A DNA stretch of 64,000 nt from Euryodendron excelsum (GCA_033060915.1 CM065394.1:16549501-16613500), one strand, 5' to 3'; counted from the first letter of the stretch, positions 24,236-36,954 are shown. Made by a program: numbers and translations. Notes: generated from the sequence alone by a model not told the origin.

Positions 24236-25954
24236 TATTGCCAAAAAAAAAACATTTGATCTTATATAACTAGGAGTCGACCTTTATGTTGATCTAAGGG
24301 AAATTGTCCTTGGCTGCAACCTTATGGGTAAGTTTGACTCATAATTCATGAATGAAACATAGGACGAGGGAGTAACTCATCGATCAATGTGAAAATAGTT
24401 GTGAATGAGTTCTCTCTCCAACAATCAATTCGGCAACCAAGGGCCTTATTGAATTGAAGCTGTGAATGTGAAAACGAGAAGCAATTCAATCAAATGATTG
24501 AAAAGGTCAAAGACATTGTACCCAAAAAAAAAAAAAAAGTCAAAGAAATGTTATGATTGGAAGGCGTGTCGGACATACTAACTGATTTTCACTAAAATGA
24601 CCACCCAAATCCTACTGTGGAAATTCTAAACCTTACTAGATCCTACTGTGGAAGATCTAAACCTTACCCAAAACTGTTAAAAGGACTTCAAGGGAGGTAT
24701 GGTATCCTAGTTTTCAAATTTGAAACCCTGTGGATCAAACCCTTTTAAGGTATTGTCAAATGCCAAACAAACACCCCACATGTCATGAGCCAATTGTGAA
24801 GTCAAAGAGTAAATCCTATGCAAGGTATGATTAACCATAAGAACCTATGACAAGTACTTTGTGATGGGTGCCTTAGAGAGTTTAGGTTTAGGTTGGGTTG
24901 ACATAGTCGTCAAGGCAGTCTTGATTTTCATCATTATACTTTTATGTGAGAGGACAATAGTGTTTTTGGAAATTTAGATGAGAATATTGAATCTGAGAGC
25001 AATTTTTTTATTCATAAAAGACTTGTTCCAACAAGAGTTAGAACTGCATTGATGACAGGATTATCTTTCATTTTTTAATTGAATTTGTGTATTTCTCCAG
25101 CTTTGAAGGAAATCTTTAGTTTCCGAAGTTCCTTTCGCTGCTAATGGTTGGATTAAAAAAAGAATGATTGATTATAAGAAGGCCGTCAAGCCTCTACATT
25201 CTAAGATCTTGTTTGGCACAATGGAAAGGAGGCAATCATGTATTGTTTACAAAATTGGTCAACACCCAAAAAGATATTTAGGTGGATAGCGAAGAAATTC
25301 AACCGACTAATCAAAAGCAACAAATTGGGCTTTGAAAACACATTCCCAGTATATTGCGCTGCGCTACCTAATTACAAACTTTAAACTATTAAAAGATAAT
25401 GCAAGCTAAGGGCAGTTCAATAAAATTGAAAACCAAATACTCAAAGTTTTTAGAATTGAATTTCTGGCGTTAAATATTAAGTACTAAGTTATTCAATTTG
25501 AGGATACTAAGATAAATTAGTTGAGAATGAAAATAAATATTACATTTCACTGAGCTTATTCATCATTCAATGATATGCCAAATCAAATCTAGCTAACTTA
25601 AAGTTGAAATTTAAGTGGTTGTTTATGTATTATGAAACTGGCGAAATCACTATACAAGTTTAATTTAAGCATTTAATTGTTGTATCAGTAGATGAAATTG
25701 CTACTAATGATGGTAGTGGTGAAATTTCATAGTGATAAGCAAGATTTTGGCTAAAGATCATTTCACAGTTCATCATACTCTCTAGTTGTGGTTGAAGTAG
25801 CATGCATTAACATATTATGCAACTCCAACTAGTATTTGCCCATGCTCCTGTAACGGTCAGAACCTTTGAAGAAAGTTATTAAAGAGAAGGTGCACAAGAC
25901 CTGGTAGAAGTATCATATCGTTTAGAAAATATAAAGTGAAGAACTATATATGTT

Positions 25955-26165
25955 AGTTCGATTCTTTACTTAGTAAAACGCGTTTTAAAACCGTACAGGC
26001 TACGACCCAAGCCAACAATAATGTACTAAATGAACTTGGGTGTAATAGAATGATATCAAAGTTTAGCTGATCAGCTGAAAGTATGCAGATAGAAACCTAA
26101 CAAAAGAACGCCTTACCAGAAAGGGTGGGTGACTGTGGGCCTAGTAGGAAGTCCCACATCACCTA
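25955..26165 (+). mobile_element. Degraded LTR end and primer-binding-site remnant
   Basis: AAACGCGTTTTAAAACCGT, then a GGGTGTAATAGAATGATATCAAAGTT stretch (26037-26062) resembling an LTR end followed by a decayed initiator-Met primer site (consensus TGGTATCAGAGC), then GGAAGTCCCACATCACC. This combination is common in plant LTR elements whose 3' part looks like this. It is short and no boundaries are visible. Confidence 0.35.
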
Positions 26166-26577
26166 GGAAATGTGATGTCAAAATGTCATATCCCTATTCT
26201 CTCCTTGTCTCCCCTGGTTGTCATGCTGTGATAATATTTTATAATCAAAAGTTAACTTGATCAGTGTTTGATTTTAAAACAAAATATCATAATTTAGCCG
26301 TATTATTTTATACAAAATTTTTACATAAATTTTGTGTTTGTACAATGCTTTTCATAAAAAAAAAACCTCCACAATTGCAGAAAATTATTTTAAGGCACAG
26401 TGAATTATTGCTACTCGAATTTAAGTTTTAAAACAAGGAATCCATCAAATACATGAAAGGAAAAAAATATATTATAAAAATAGCACCTAAAATTACTTGT
26501 ATTACATTAAATTTTTTTCCCCCAAAATTTCTAGTTTGTCTGAGAATTTTTCTTATATTATTATATATAAGCACTAA

Positions 26578-26770
26578 GGGCTTGTTTAGAACAATTTTTT
26601 TGACAATTTTTTTTTAAGTTTACAAATAAAAAAGTTAAGTTTTTTTTAACTTTTTGACTTTTTTAATTTTACTTTAACTAAAGATTGATAAAAAATTAAA
26701 AAATTAAAAAAATTAATCTTTCTTACTTATAAATTAAAAAAAAAAAAAAAAAAGTTAAGCGTACAGGCCC
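26578..26770. mobile_element. Possible Tourist-type MITE upstream of the bHLH gene
   Basis: GGGCTTGTTTAGAAC at the left is weakly mirrored by the right end GCGTACAGGCCC. The inside is A/T homopolymer-rich. No clear target duplication. Confidence 0.3.
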
Positions 26771-26865
26771 TCAAAGGCAATCGCTTACCTGCCCATTCTA
26801 TTGGATTTGGATATATCTCCTGAATATGGGGTCACCTACGGAACACAACTCCAAAAGCCGAAATT

Positions 26866-26875
26866 GCCACGTGGC
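26866..26875. promoter_or_regulatory. Perfect G-box palindrome in the bHLH promoter
   Basis: GCCACGTGGC is a 10-bp palindrome about 210 bp before the bHLH start codon and about 120 bp before the TATA box. The CACGTG core is the classic site of bHLH (PIF), bZIP and BZR-type factors. Confidence 0.7.
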
Positions 26876-26991
26876 CCGCTCAAAGTGGTTCACTTTTTCA
26901 CTCTTTTAATAATAAAGTATAAATATTGTCAAGAAAAATATTTATTCAGAAAAAAATAATAATTTAGACGCACAATTTGTAGTCCCACTCT

Positions 26992-27001
26992 GTATATATA
27001 T
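26992..27001 (+). promoter_or_regulatory. TATA box of the bHLH gene
   Basis: GTATATATATT about 90 bp before the start codon, followed by a C/T-rich leader (27020-27080, with repeated GCTCTCTA). This is the usual arrangement for a plant promoter. Confidence 0.65.
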
Positions 27002-27084
27002 TGAGAGCACAAGGCACACTTCCCTGTAATCGAAACACCCATTTGGCTCTCTAAACAGCTCTCTAGTCTCCCATACACAGCTCC

Positions 27085-29048
27085 ATGGCTGAATCCGTAG
27101 AAGATATGCTGAGCTACAAATATTCATTGCCTTTCTCAGATGTTGATCCAAACATGGAACTAATGAACCATTTCACAGAGCTAAATGCTGTGGGGAATCC
27201 AAACCTGAGTTTCCAGAATTTCATGGATTTCTCCAATGCCAATTTCTTTACACAGCAACCACCTGAATTCCCAGGGAATTTGGCAGAAAATTTTCCTGGT
27301 ATTTGCCATCATGATGACAAGAATGTGTTGCCAGTTGCTGAGCCCGTCAGCTCGGCCGGGGATGAATTCCATGGAAGCAAGAAGAGAAAAGCAATGGATG
27401 TACCTGAAAGCAGTTCTGGAAACTCAACTCCGCCAGTTTCTGAAGACATGATCAGGAGAAAAAATGTAATTACATTTCTAGTATGATCTGAATTTGTTTA
27501 TCGTCTCCATGTTCTTGTCTCTGACCTCTTCGCTTTCGTAGAATTAAGTAATTTGTTTCTTTCTGTAATTTTACAGAGTTCAGAAAGAGGAAAGAGAATT
27601 AGAGGCAATGAAAAAGAAGAGCAGAAACTAAAGGAAGTGGTACATGTTAGAGCTAGAAGAGGCCAAGCCACTGATAGTCACAGTATAGCAGAAAGGGTAA
27701 GTTAAAAAAAAGAAAAAACAAATTCTAAATGCGTGTTTATCCTAAGTTACTGCTAGTATAAACGTTAATACAATATTGTTATATATCTAAATGTATATTT
27801 GCTTTATCTGGTGTGGATATCAGGTTAGAAGAGGAAAAATTAATGAGAGGCTGAGATGCTTGCAAGACATTGTGCCAGGGTGCTACAAGGTAAGTTCATG
27901 CTTTGGGGAAAACAATCGTTTTGTTTCTATAATTATAAGTTTTTCGGCCAAAAAAAAAAAGGAAGGAAAGAAAATTCATCTTTAATTGTATTTCTCAAAT
28001 GGGTTAATGAAATTGCAGACCATGGGCATGTCAGCAATGCTGGATGAGATAATTAATTATGTTCAGTCCTTGCAAAACCAAGTCGAGGTGAGCTTGAAAA
28101 CGGAGAAGAAATACTTTTCCAATGAACGAAGAATATCATATATATATATATATATATATCTAACACTAACATATGATTCTTCTGCTTTGTATTCAGTTTC
28201 TTTCCATGAAACTTACAGCAGCAAGCACGTTTTACGACTTCAATTCGGAGACAGATGCTATGGAAGCAATGCAGGTGCTTGCTTAAAACGTTTCAAAACA
28301 CAAACCGCAGTTTTTTTAATCCCTTTAGTTCAACAATTATCTAACAAGTAACATGTCTGTTTGGCTACGGTTTTGTTTATGTTTTCGTTTTTGTTTTTCT
28401 TGTTCTCAAAAACAGAAAAATTGAGAACGTCTTGTTTATTGTATTCTCAACAACAAAAAAATTGAACCGTCGAAGCCTCCATTGTTTTCATTGTATATTT
28501 ATATTCGCATGAAAATAGTTTTGAAAACTCAAAAAATATATTTTTCTTAGTTTTTAAACTAGAGTATTTTTTAAAAGATTTATTGAAAACAAGTTCGAAG
28601 CTGGTTTACAAAATGCACTCTCAGGTAAACAGTTTTTGAAACCCATTTGTCAAATAGGATTTCAGCGAATTTTAGAAGACAAAAACAGAAATTTAAACTG
28701 TAACCAAACTTAAAGTAAATAGAATTGTAAATGTGAAAGTTGGTCGTATTTGACTAAGAATATGTAAGCATTCAAGTATTCAACCTACTGAAAATGCCCA
28801 AACAACAAATAATTATGCTTGCATACATCAGTCATTAAATTCTGGAACCTGGTACGTCTATATTTTTGTAACGTGTGGGTAAACTAATGAGTGATATTGA
28901 ATGTTTTATGTTGCAGAAAGCAAAAGCATATGAGGCACAGAACGTGCAGAGGCTTGTGACAGAAGAATATCAAGGACTTGCTCCTATTCAACTAGGCTCT
29001 TCTGACCTCACTTTTGGCAGCTATCCCTCGTTGCCATATAACACATGA
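27085..29048 (+). CDS. BEE3-like: bHLH transcription factor, BEE3/BEE1-like (six exons)
   Basis: Exons, chosen by GT-AG sites and frame: 27085-27465, 27577-27696, 27824-27889, 28019-28087, 28197-28274 and 28917-29048. All introns are phase 0, giving 281 residues. The N-terminal half is acidic/polar with a GSKKRKAMD nuclear signal. The basic region follows at about residues 150-170, with the His162-Glu166-Arg170 pattern (HSIAERVRR) expected of G-box binders. Helix 1 is INERLRCLQDIVPG and helix 2 MLDEIINYVQSLQNQVEFL, the latter split across exons 4 and 5. The AASTFYDFNSETDAMEAM tail is typical of group XII bHLH proteins (BEE1-3, HBI1, CIB). By family these are nuclear regulators of brassinosteroid-promoted growth. 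The start codon sits behind a TATA box and leader. No stop or frameshift is present, so this is the window's one intact host gene. BEE1 versus BEE3 needs a tree. Confidence 0.93.
28355..28713. mobile_element. MITE inside the last intron of the bHLH gene
   Basis: The left end CTGTTTGGCTACGGTTTTG is mirrored on the opposite strand at the right end by AGTTTGGTTACAGTTTAAA. Both ends also carry TTTTGT/ACAAAA tracts. It makes up over half of the 642-bp intron 28275-28916. The flanking duplication is unclear. Confidence 0.5.
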
Positions 29049-29699
29049 AGATGCTTCATTTCTCTCTTTGTTTCAATTTTGAAAACAAACTTGTCCCCAC
29101 TTGATGCTATACGAATTTATACTTGTATGAACCCTCACTGATATGTGGGAGAGATTAATTGTTATTAATACAAGACAAATAGTCCCATTCTTTCATCTTC
29201 TTATCTGGTTTGAATTTCCTCTGGATTTGGCTTGCATTTTTGGATTTGAGTTGGTTCTTGTTTGTAACCCAACAGCTTACCCAGTGGCCCCATACAGCAT
29301 GTGTAGAAAAACTGTGCGTCCATATTGTCCAGAGCATAATTAAACACAATTCCACTTGATTAGACTTCAATTGATAGGTTGCATGTGCAAAATAGAGAGA
29401 GAGAGAGAGAGAGAGAGAGTTAAGCAAATGGATTTCATTCTCATCTGAATGGACATAGATGATAAAATTTCTGCAAGCTTTAGCTCTCACTTCCAATGAC
29501 ATGACATGTATAAGTAGTATGTTGCTTCAAACTTTTCCTATGGAGGATTTATGTCATTTATCAACAGAAAATAAGTCATAAGCATTGGTGAATAAATGGA
29601 ATTTCATGCTTATGAGATGGATAGTGCCACATAAGCTAAAGAAACCAAAAACCTTGTTAATCCAATTGCAAGGAAACTAGAAGAATCAATTCTCAAGGG
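29049..29699. other. bHLH 3' region and downstream intergenic DNA
   Basis: T-rich 3'UTR-like sequence, then a (GA)n microsatellite at about 29395-29419. No other gene. Confidence 0.5.
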
Positions 29700-29704
29700 G
29701 AAAT

Positions 29705-30690
29705 TGTTAGTGCAAAAATCTGTAAAAGGAAGAAGAAGATGAATGAACACGTCCAAGGCACGATTAATATCGCTTTCCTTAAGACGATATTCGCCCCCAC
29801 CAATTCTCAGAATCTGGTGTGCACCGGGTTAATGACGAATCGCCTCCAGGATACAATGGAGCCCAGAAAATCTGTAATTCTGACTGCGTGTTGCACACAC
29901 GAAATCAGACCCGAATACCCTCTGATTATCAAGTCTGCCAAGAATCTGAATGTCTATTTCTGCAGAAACAGACTTCAGAGATGATGAACAATAAAAACTA
30001 GAAAGAATCAAGAATTTTAATGCCTTTTTAATATAGAAAGAAGTTGCAGAAAAAATATATATATTATTTTCTGCGAATTTGCCATATTTTTATAGACATT
30101 TTGGTGTCTTTTTGGACTAGACATGACTGTTAGAATTCAAATAATAACTGATTTCTAACAGTCACTTGTAGGTTTAAATACAGCCGTCGGATCGCCCATT
30201 TTCTAATCTAACGGTGTAGATCGCACATATTCATTGTTTGATCAGATCATTCATCACACCTTTATGATCAGGTGTGATTCTCACCATACGATCCTTTTTG
30301 CTTATGTATTAGCCATCCGATCGTTGATTATCATGATTGACAAAAATCAATGGTCTTGATCACACGTCACACGCGCACGTGCCACGTGTCCAAGTGCCAA
30401 ATGCGCCACTAAAGCGCCACATTGCGCCACGCGACTCACACGAGAGATGTACGCGTGGCGCACATGTGGCTTGATGCACATGCTCACACTTGTGTGCTAC
30501 ACCCAATCATTGCTCTACAGCAATTCATAGAAAGTTGTTGGCATTTATAAATGCCTTACCAAACTTCTCACTTTCCAATGTGGGATTCATTTAATAAGGC
30601 AATAAAGACTTTCTTCAAAGCTAGTCAAAACCATTTTGAAAAATCCCAAAACTACTATATATATTATATAATTTGAAAATCATTTCAACA
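29705..30690. mobile_element. Solo LTR with exact GAAAT target duplication
   Basis: It starts TGTTAGTGCAAAAATC and ends CATTTCAACA (TG...CA). GAAAT flanks both sides (29700-29704 and 30691-30695). Inside there is a TATA-like GCATTTATAAATGCC at about 30541-30555, a CCAATGTGGGA motif, and GC-rich CGCCAC repeats (about 30405-30470). No coding region or second copy, so it is a 986-bp solo LTR. The superfamily is probably copia, judged only from motif style. Confidence 0.8.
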
Positions 30691-30695
30691 GAAAT

Positions 30696-33551
30696 AAATG
30701 AAAATTAAAAATATTAGGTGATTTGTGGCTCAAATATGCTTCATAAAACATATCATAACAATAGATCTAACTTCATAAGCAAACCAGGATGTGTCTGTCC
30801 TTAAATCTTCAACACTTAAAAGGACTCTTGTAGATGCCTTTGGCTGTGGGAAAAAAGCTGTCTTTAGAAGACTGATTAGTGATTATTCAAATGACAATGG
30901 AAAAAACTTAGAAAAATTGTGTGAATTTTCTTCGCCTGTCCATGGAATGTATCAAAATTTCACGTCATTTATATCTTTAATGTGCTCAGCTTGTCAGCCT
31001 GCTCATCAAGTGCAAACATGATATGCTTGTTAAATATCTATCTTTACCAATCATTTATCTAAAGAAACAATCAGTAGCAATAGGCTAGTGGGCTAATTGA
31101 TCCTTAACTATTACGGCCATTAACAACCAAATTACTGTGAGAAGTTGAAAAAAAAATCTCGTTTGTCGATACAAGTAGGAGATTGTTACTACTATTACTA
31201 AAAAAATACTACACACAATCTTATTTCTTAATTTATTTTCTCACTTCTAGACGTAACTAAATTGGTCTCACATGAATTTATTAATATGGGTTAAACAGTA
31301 TTGCTTCCAAAAATGAAAAAAATAATTGAAAAATTGCATTGCATATGCCGTTACTGTTCAGCTTTAGGGAATGACTCATGGGTCTTTATGAGTCAATTTT
31401 CAAGGAAAAAAAACTCTAGTAAAGTGAGCCATTTGTCGAATCCACGTGGACCTAGAAAAGACCATGGAACCCACAAAATAGATGGATACAGAAAATCTTA
31501 TGGATGCTGCCAATTCATGAAGTGAATGATTAAGTGGGGAAAGTAATACATATTATGTAAGATTTTTAGGTTCATGTTTCTTTTCAATTTTAAATGGAAG
31601 CGAAGAAGGCAGATGCATTGCATCCATGAGACTGAGACTGAGAGGAGGACAGCTTGAATGGGCCAGAGCGTGCCCAAGAGAGGATGGGCAGTGTGGGTTC
31701 TCCCAACTTCTCTAAATGATAAGATCAGTTTATGAATCTTTAAAGCTACTTTTGTTTCTCTTTCCCACTCAATTCTCTCTCTTTGACTCCCTTTTGACCT
31801 GTTGTTGCTTGTCACTTGAAGCATGCATGAACAAGGAGGGGGAAGAAGAGGAACATTGGGTCCACCACAGTAAACTAAATGGATAAGAGCCATATTCCTA
31901 ATATGGATTGAGGGTCACATATTAGTTGCAGTTGGATAGATAACAAGTAAGTAATGTGGGCAAGTTCAAGGACCCAGGTATAGTGTTCATGATCATCATC
32001 AAGCTTTGGATGTGATAAGAGGGTTGTTAGCTAGTCATAAATCTTATTTACTGCCATTCTTGTTGCGACAAAAGTCGGCAAAACTTCTAGCATTTACACC
32101 AATTATGCTTTGAAACTTGAACATCAAGCTCAACTAAAAACATCACATGGCTTGCACTCAACTCTTGCCGACTTGTATCAACAATGGCAGCTAAAAAATA
32201 GTACTGCAACTGTACAAGCTGCTTGTTGCGAAAATAGCAGAAGCTTCTAGCTTATATGCGGATTTTATACTGAATTAGCATAAATTTGGTAGAAGTTGAA
32301 TGAAAACAAACTTTACATTTTTGCAGGGCCAAAAATTCCGGGTAAATGAAGTTGCCTCAGACGTGCTGCTGGTTGAATTACCAGGTCTTAGAATTTGCAA
32401 GTGATCTATTGCAGTCTGCTCAACATTCCCCTAATCCATGATATTGGCAGTATAAAAGGAGGTGCAAATTGTATTGCTTTGTGTGAAGGCCAAAACATTA
32501 AGATCTCGGCCATGTTTTATGTATATCATGCAGGGAAGCAGGTAGAACAGATTTGATGCAGCTATGTAATATTCTGTTTAGTCTAATAATGCCCATTAAC
32601 ATCAGAACCAAGGTATCCTTCTCCCAGATTTTGTTAATTCTCATAGTCCCAAAACTTTTCAAGTTTGGTCAGGACACAAATTATGCAAAATTAAGAAAAT
32701 TACCAAAAATAGCACATTTTGACCTGAACCTATATTCACATACTACAAATACAAAGAAACCTGTCAGAGCACACAACATAGATAATGAAAATTTCTAAAC
32801 AAAATTATGACTAAAACAGAAGTTCTCCAAAATAGAAAATTACAATTTTGGAGGCCTAAACAGTGGAAAAACTGTCCTAGGTCACGGCAAAGTGAGGAGT
32901 TTAGAATATCAGGTCATTTCCAATATAATATAGACCTTTCAGAGCAATTTTTACAACAATGAGCTCAGCCAATATTTATCCCAATACTCTAAATACATTG
33001 CAGCCACTTGGTTAGCATAAATATACAAAAGAGTTTTTGATTTCCATGTTAGAGTAGATTTTTTATTTTTATTTTTAACATAAGTAGAATACCAAAAATG
33101 TGGTACATATCTTTTAGAATATAAGTCATAAAAAAGCAATACTCTTGGACATATGTCGAGTTTTTGTGCCCGCTTGTATAGAAAAACTTTACACTTACAA
33201 CGTATCAAAATTAAACTCTACACAAAAGCTATATCAGTGGAGTATGGAGTCTGGACAATGAGTTTGATCCAGTTAATTACATATTTTATCTGTGGGAGAA
33301 TTTGGCTTGAGACACTGAATTAGTTACACCATCCATTCCATCTACACTTGAAAGTCCTGTGTGCCGAGAGTATGCTAAGCAAAGGCATGTGCTCCACAGT
33401 TAGACGGTCTAGGAGCATGGATTCTACTACCGAATCTTCATACTTCGATAGGGAAAAAAAAAACAGAAGTGCAACTAGTGAACTAAAACTATTGAAGTGG
33501 ACATTTTGATTCTTCACCCCACACAAACCTATTGTTTCTTTCTTTTTTTGT

Positions 33552-33594
<43 letters not shown>

Positions 33595-34461
33595 TTTTTT
33601 TTTTTGAGAACAATCAAGAAACCAGAATATAGTACTGCAAAAATATTACAACATCTATTGCTGTTGGAAATTAGAATTCTAATGTTTCATAACATCCTTT
33701 GTCCCACATTGGTAAAATCAAGTCAGTTATTAGGTTTATATTGTGTTACTTCCTCAACCATATGACCAGTTGGGCCGTGTTTTCGAAAACTGCGCCATGC
33801 TCTCGCCTGGCCCGTTCAGTTGAATATCTATTCCAGACTTCTAATTGAATTCATTTTTTGGAATTTGCCAGCCAACCTCAGCTTAAATGACTTGTAGGAC
33901 AAATTACTCCAACCTCCGTTAATCTTTGACATAAATTCAGAAAGCTACATTTAGTTTTCACAAATTATAAATACATCATTGTCAAAACTAGTCAGGTAAT
34001 GGTGGATAACAGAGAAGGGAACATTACTTTATTACCTATTTTTTGTTTTTGGCTCTGAAATGTTTGTCAAGATTCAACCAAAATAAAATTATATATTTCT
34101 CTCTTCTCACTGTCTTTTTGATAGAGCTATTACTCTCTCTCTCTCTCTAACAGGGGAACAAAAAAAAAAAAAAAATAGCTCTCTCTCTTCTCTTGGACTC
34201 TGCCTTCTCCCCCACCCCCATCCATTACCGTTACTCGACTGCCATGTAGCCACTGGCTCCAGCTGCAATAAAAATAAACTTTTTAATAAAGTAAGGCATG
34301 TAAGAGTTCAGTTTCAAGAGTAAATTTGTCAATACACCAAACAAATATGCTTATGTCAGCAAATTATGTTAATGACCAAAGAAGATTGAATAGTAGAAGG
34401 GGAAATATGTTACTAAGTAGCTATTAACAAGGCAAAATTTGTAGATTTTAGAAATAAAAAA
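30696..34461. other. Intergenic, no gene seen
   Basis: AT-rich DNA. The frame at 30791-31021 continues the target of the solo LTR and has no domain I recognise. There is a (GTTTTT)n low-complexity tract at about 33542-33605, a short (CT)n near 34132-34148 and a TGTCCCACATTGG motif near 33702. No gene is supported. Confidence 0.5.
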
Positions 34462-34985
34462 TGTTGGCTTTATGGGTCAGCAATTGGCCTTTGACTTGGT
34501 TAAGTCTTATTGGGGACCTATATAGAGTACATGACTGGCTAACCCGTGCCACTTACATGGCATAAACCCTTATGTCTACCTACCACTTAATGCGAAACTC
34601 TACGCTGCTAAGGCATAAGAAAATAAAGATGCGCCTTATCTAACAGCAATTGTTTTTGGTGCAGTCTTAAGCGCTTAATCCTAAACTTAGAATCATAGCG
34701 AGGTCATGGGTTCGAGTTCTAGGGTCGTTGCTTTGGGGGAGGGGGGGGGGAGATTGTTGGCTTTATGGGGGCCAACAGTTGACTTTTGACTCGTTTAGGT
34801 CTTATGGGAACCCACATGGAATACATGACTAGCCAACCTGTGGCACTTACATGGTGCAAACCCTCATGCCTACCTGCCACTTAATGCGGGGCTCTACGCT
34901 GCTAAGGTATAAGGATATAAAGTTGCGCCTTGACGAACAACAATTATTTTTGGTGCAGTAGTAAGCACTTGATTCTAAACCAAAT
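34462..34985 (+). mobile_element. TRIM-like pair of ~230-bp direct repeats
   Basis: A block starting TGTTGGCTTTATGGG at 34462 is repeated from 34755 (offset 293 bp). Both copies share TACATGACT, GCCACTTACATGG, CCACTTAATGC and CTCTACGCTGCTAAGG. The ~60 bases between them end in a G-rich purine tract (about 34735-34753) just before the second TGTTGG, as a polypurine tract would. The copies do not end in a clear CA, and the second one stops where another LTR begins at 34986. A tRNA-like A box (TGGTGCAGTCTTAAG) and B box (GGTTCGAGTTC) occur about 45 bases apart at 34660-34718, so a SINE-like origin is an alternative. Confidence 0.4.
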
Positions 34986-36630
34986 TGTTAGCCTTAAGTT
35001 TATTCATATGAAATTTTATATATAGTTTTGATGATAACTTACTTTAGTTTATCAATGTTTTCTTGATTAAATATATTCAATACTTTTGATCCATGGTCTA
35101 ATTGGTATAATAAAATTTTACAAAATTATGAACCACTTGAAAGAGAGATCAAGACTTGGAAAGTAATATTTAAATTCTTGAGAATCATGTTTTAAGAAAA
35201 CTTGATTCAAGGAAGAAAATTAGAGAACATATTTTTCTTCTAAGGTTGAAAATTCGATGAAACTATATTCTATGATACAGTCATAGTATTCTGTCCATAT
35301 CTTTTGATTCAACCGTTAGATTGATCTATTTTTTAAGTTAGGAAAACATGACTTTCATATCCATAACTTTTCTCCTATATACATTTTCAAATTCAAACAT
35401 TATAAGGGAGAAAATTAAGGTGGAAGTAAAGGCAACTCTGCAAAAATTCAAATATACCGACTGAAAGATAGTTTGAATATTTTGATCATAAGTTTTGATC
35501 TGACCATTGGATCGACCTGATTCTTAAGGTTAGGAAAATCTGACTTCCATGTCTACAACTTTTATCTTATATTCACTTTCAAATTCGAACGTTATCAAGG
35601 CTAAAATTGATCTAGAAGTGAAGGCATCTGTGCAGAAATTAAAATATGCTAGCTAGGAGACAGTTTGAGTAATTTGATTATAAATTTTAATCTGACCATT
35701 GGATTGACCTGATTCTTGACGTTTTGAAAATTTAACTTCCATATCTACAACCTGTATGTTATAACTATGTTCAAATTCGAACTTTATCAAAGAGAAAATC
35801 GAGGTGGAAGTGAAGCGATCTGATTAGAAATTCAACAACAAATCTGACAGCAACTTGCTCAACGAGAATAATTGTTTTAAATGCTCTCCAACGGCTAGAA
35901 ACTCATTTGAAGCTACAAATCAGTCTTCAATATTCATCTATATATAAAGATACACTTGAGGAGCAATCAAGAACAACAAGAGCAACAAGAGTTTGTGCAT
36001 CAAAGTGATATTCATCCTACAAAGTCTTTGAGAGCTTAATTGTCTTTTATCTTGAAATGTTTTGAGAGCTTCATTAGCATATCTACTCTTTGAGAGAATT
36101 CATTTATAGGTAAAAGTGGTTGTACTCTTGTTCTTTTTTCTTATAAAGGAGAGATTAGCTAGGAAAAATAGTTAAGGGTTGGGTGTAACTAGCATTTGTA
36201 TAAAAATTAGTTGGAGTGAGGGATTACTTGGTTGGGTGTGACTAGCACTTATGTAAAAACTAGTTGGAGAGGTGTGACTAGCATCTGGGAAAAAAAACTA
36301 GTTGTAAAGGAGGACTAACGCCTAGGTTAAAAGGTTAGTGGTTGTATCTACGATTTAGATGTAGTGGAGAAAAATCTCAAGAAACGAGTATTGGGGAGTG
36401 GATATAGAATTTGGAATTAAAGTTGAACCATGATAAATCTTGATGTCATATTCTCTTTTCTCTATCTCATTTACATTATAGTTTGAATTGCTTGTATTTA
36501 TTTACAACATATTATTGGTTGATTAATATTTATTTGATATTTAGTTAGAAATTTTTAAATCTAAAATTATTTGTTGAATTATTATTTAAACCTAATTCAC
36601 CCCCCTCTTGGGTTATCACCTGGACTAACA
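34986..36630 (+). mobile_element. Copia-like LTR, solo, without matching target duplication
   Basis: It begins TGTTAGCCTTAAG, has a TTTTGATGATAACT segment soon after, and ends ACCCCCCTCTTGGGTTATC...GGACTAACA. The end motif is shared with the LTR ending at 61698. TGTTAG/CTAACA are inverted, as in an LTR. Three ~190-bp imperfect direct repeats occur within it (about 35270-35830), each with ATTGGATCGACCTGATTCTT-like and ATATCTACAAC-like segments. Flanks are CAAAT and AAAGA, so it may be a recombined copy. Confidence 0.6.
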
Positions 36631-36800
36631 AAAGATAGCTTTCTGCATGTAGGTCAAATGTTAAAAGGAAGTTAGTATAATTTACCTTAGCTTAAAACAA
36701 GTAGTTTTCTTAAGCCTATAAAAGGCTCACATAGGCCTTGTTTGACATACTAACTCACGTATGTAGACCATCAAATGTAGAACCAAGTAGGGGGGGGGGT

Positions 36801-36954
36801 GCGAATAGAATAAAATTTTGCTAGAATATTATACATATATATAATACATAAGGGGCATAATCAAAAAGTGGGGGGTTGCCAATAGAATAAAATTTTTCTG
36901 GAATATTATATATATATAATACATAAGGGGCATAATTGAAAAGTGGAGGGTGCC
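36801..36954. repeat. 77-bp tandem duplication
   Basis: AATAGAATAAAATTTT...ATACATAAGGGGCATAAT occurs twice, offset by 77 bp, with a few differences. It lies in the LTR-flank region of the Tat relic. Confidence 0.75.

Larger units (their letters stand above)
23709..26577. other. Intergenic upstream of the bHLH gene, no gene seen
   Basis: AT-rich DNA with a (CT)30 microsatellite and one LTR-like remnant, both listed separately. No frame with a recognisable domain. Confidence 0.5.

Noticed and set aside
30791..31021. 76-aa frame as a host exon
   Set aside because: No splice context, no domain and no continuation in the flanking DNA.
33532..33765. Phe/Val-rich frame that looks like a membrane segment
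   Set aside because: Translation of a (GTTTTT)n tract.
34660..34718. A tRNA gene
   Set aside because: A and B box-like motifs are present but no cloverleaf with an acceptor stem can be formed; I keep it only as a SINE-like possibility.
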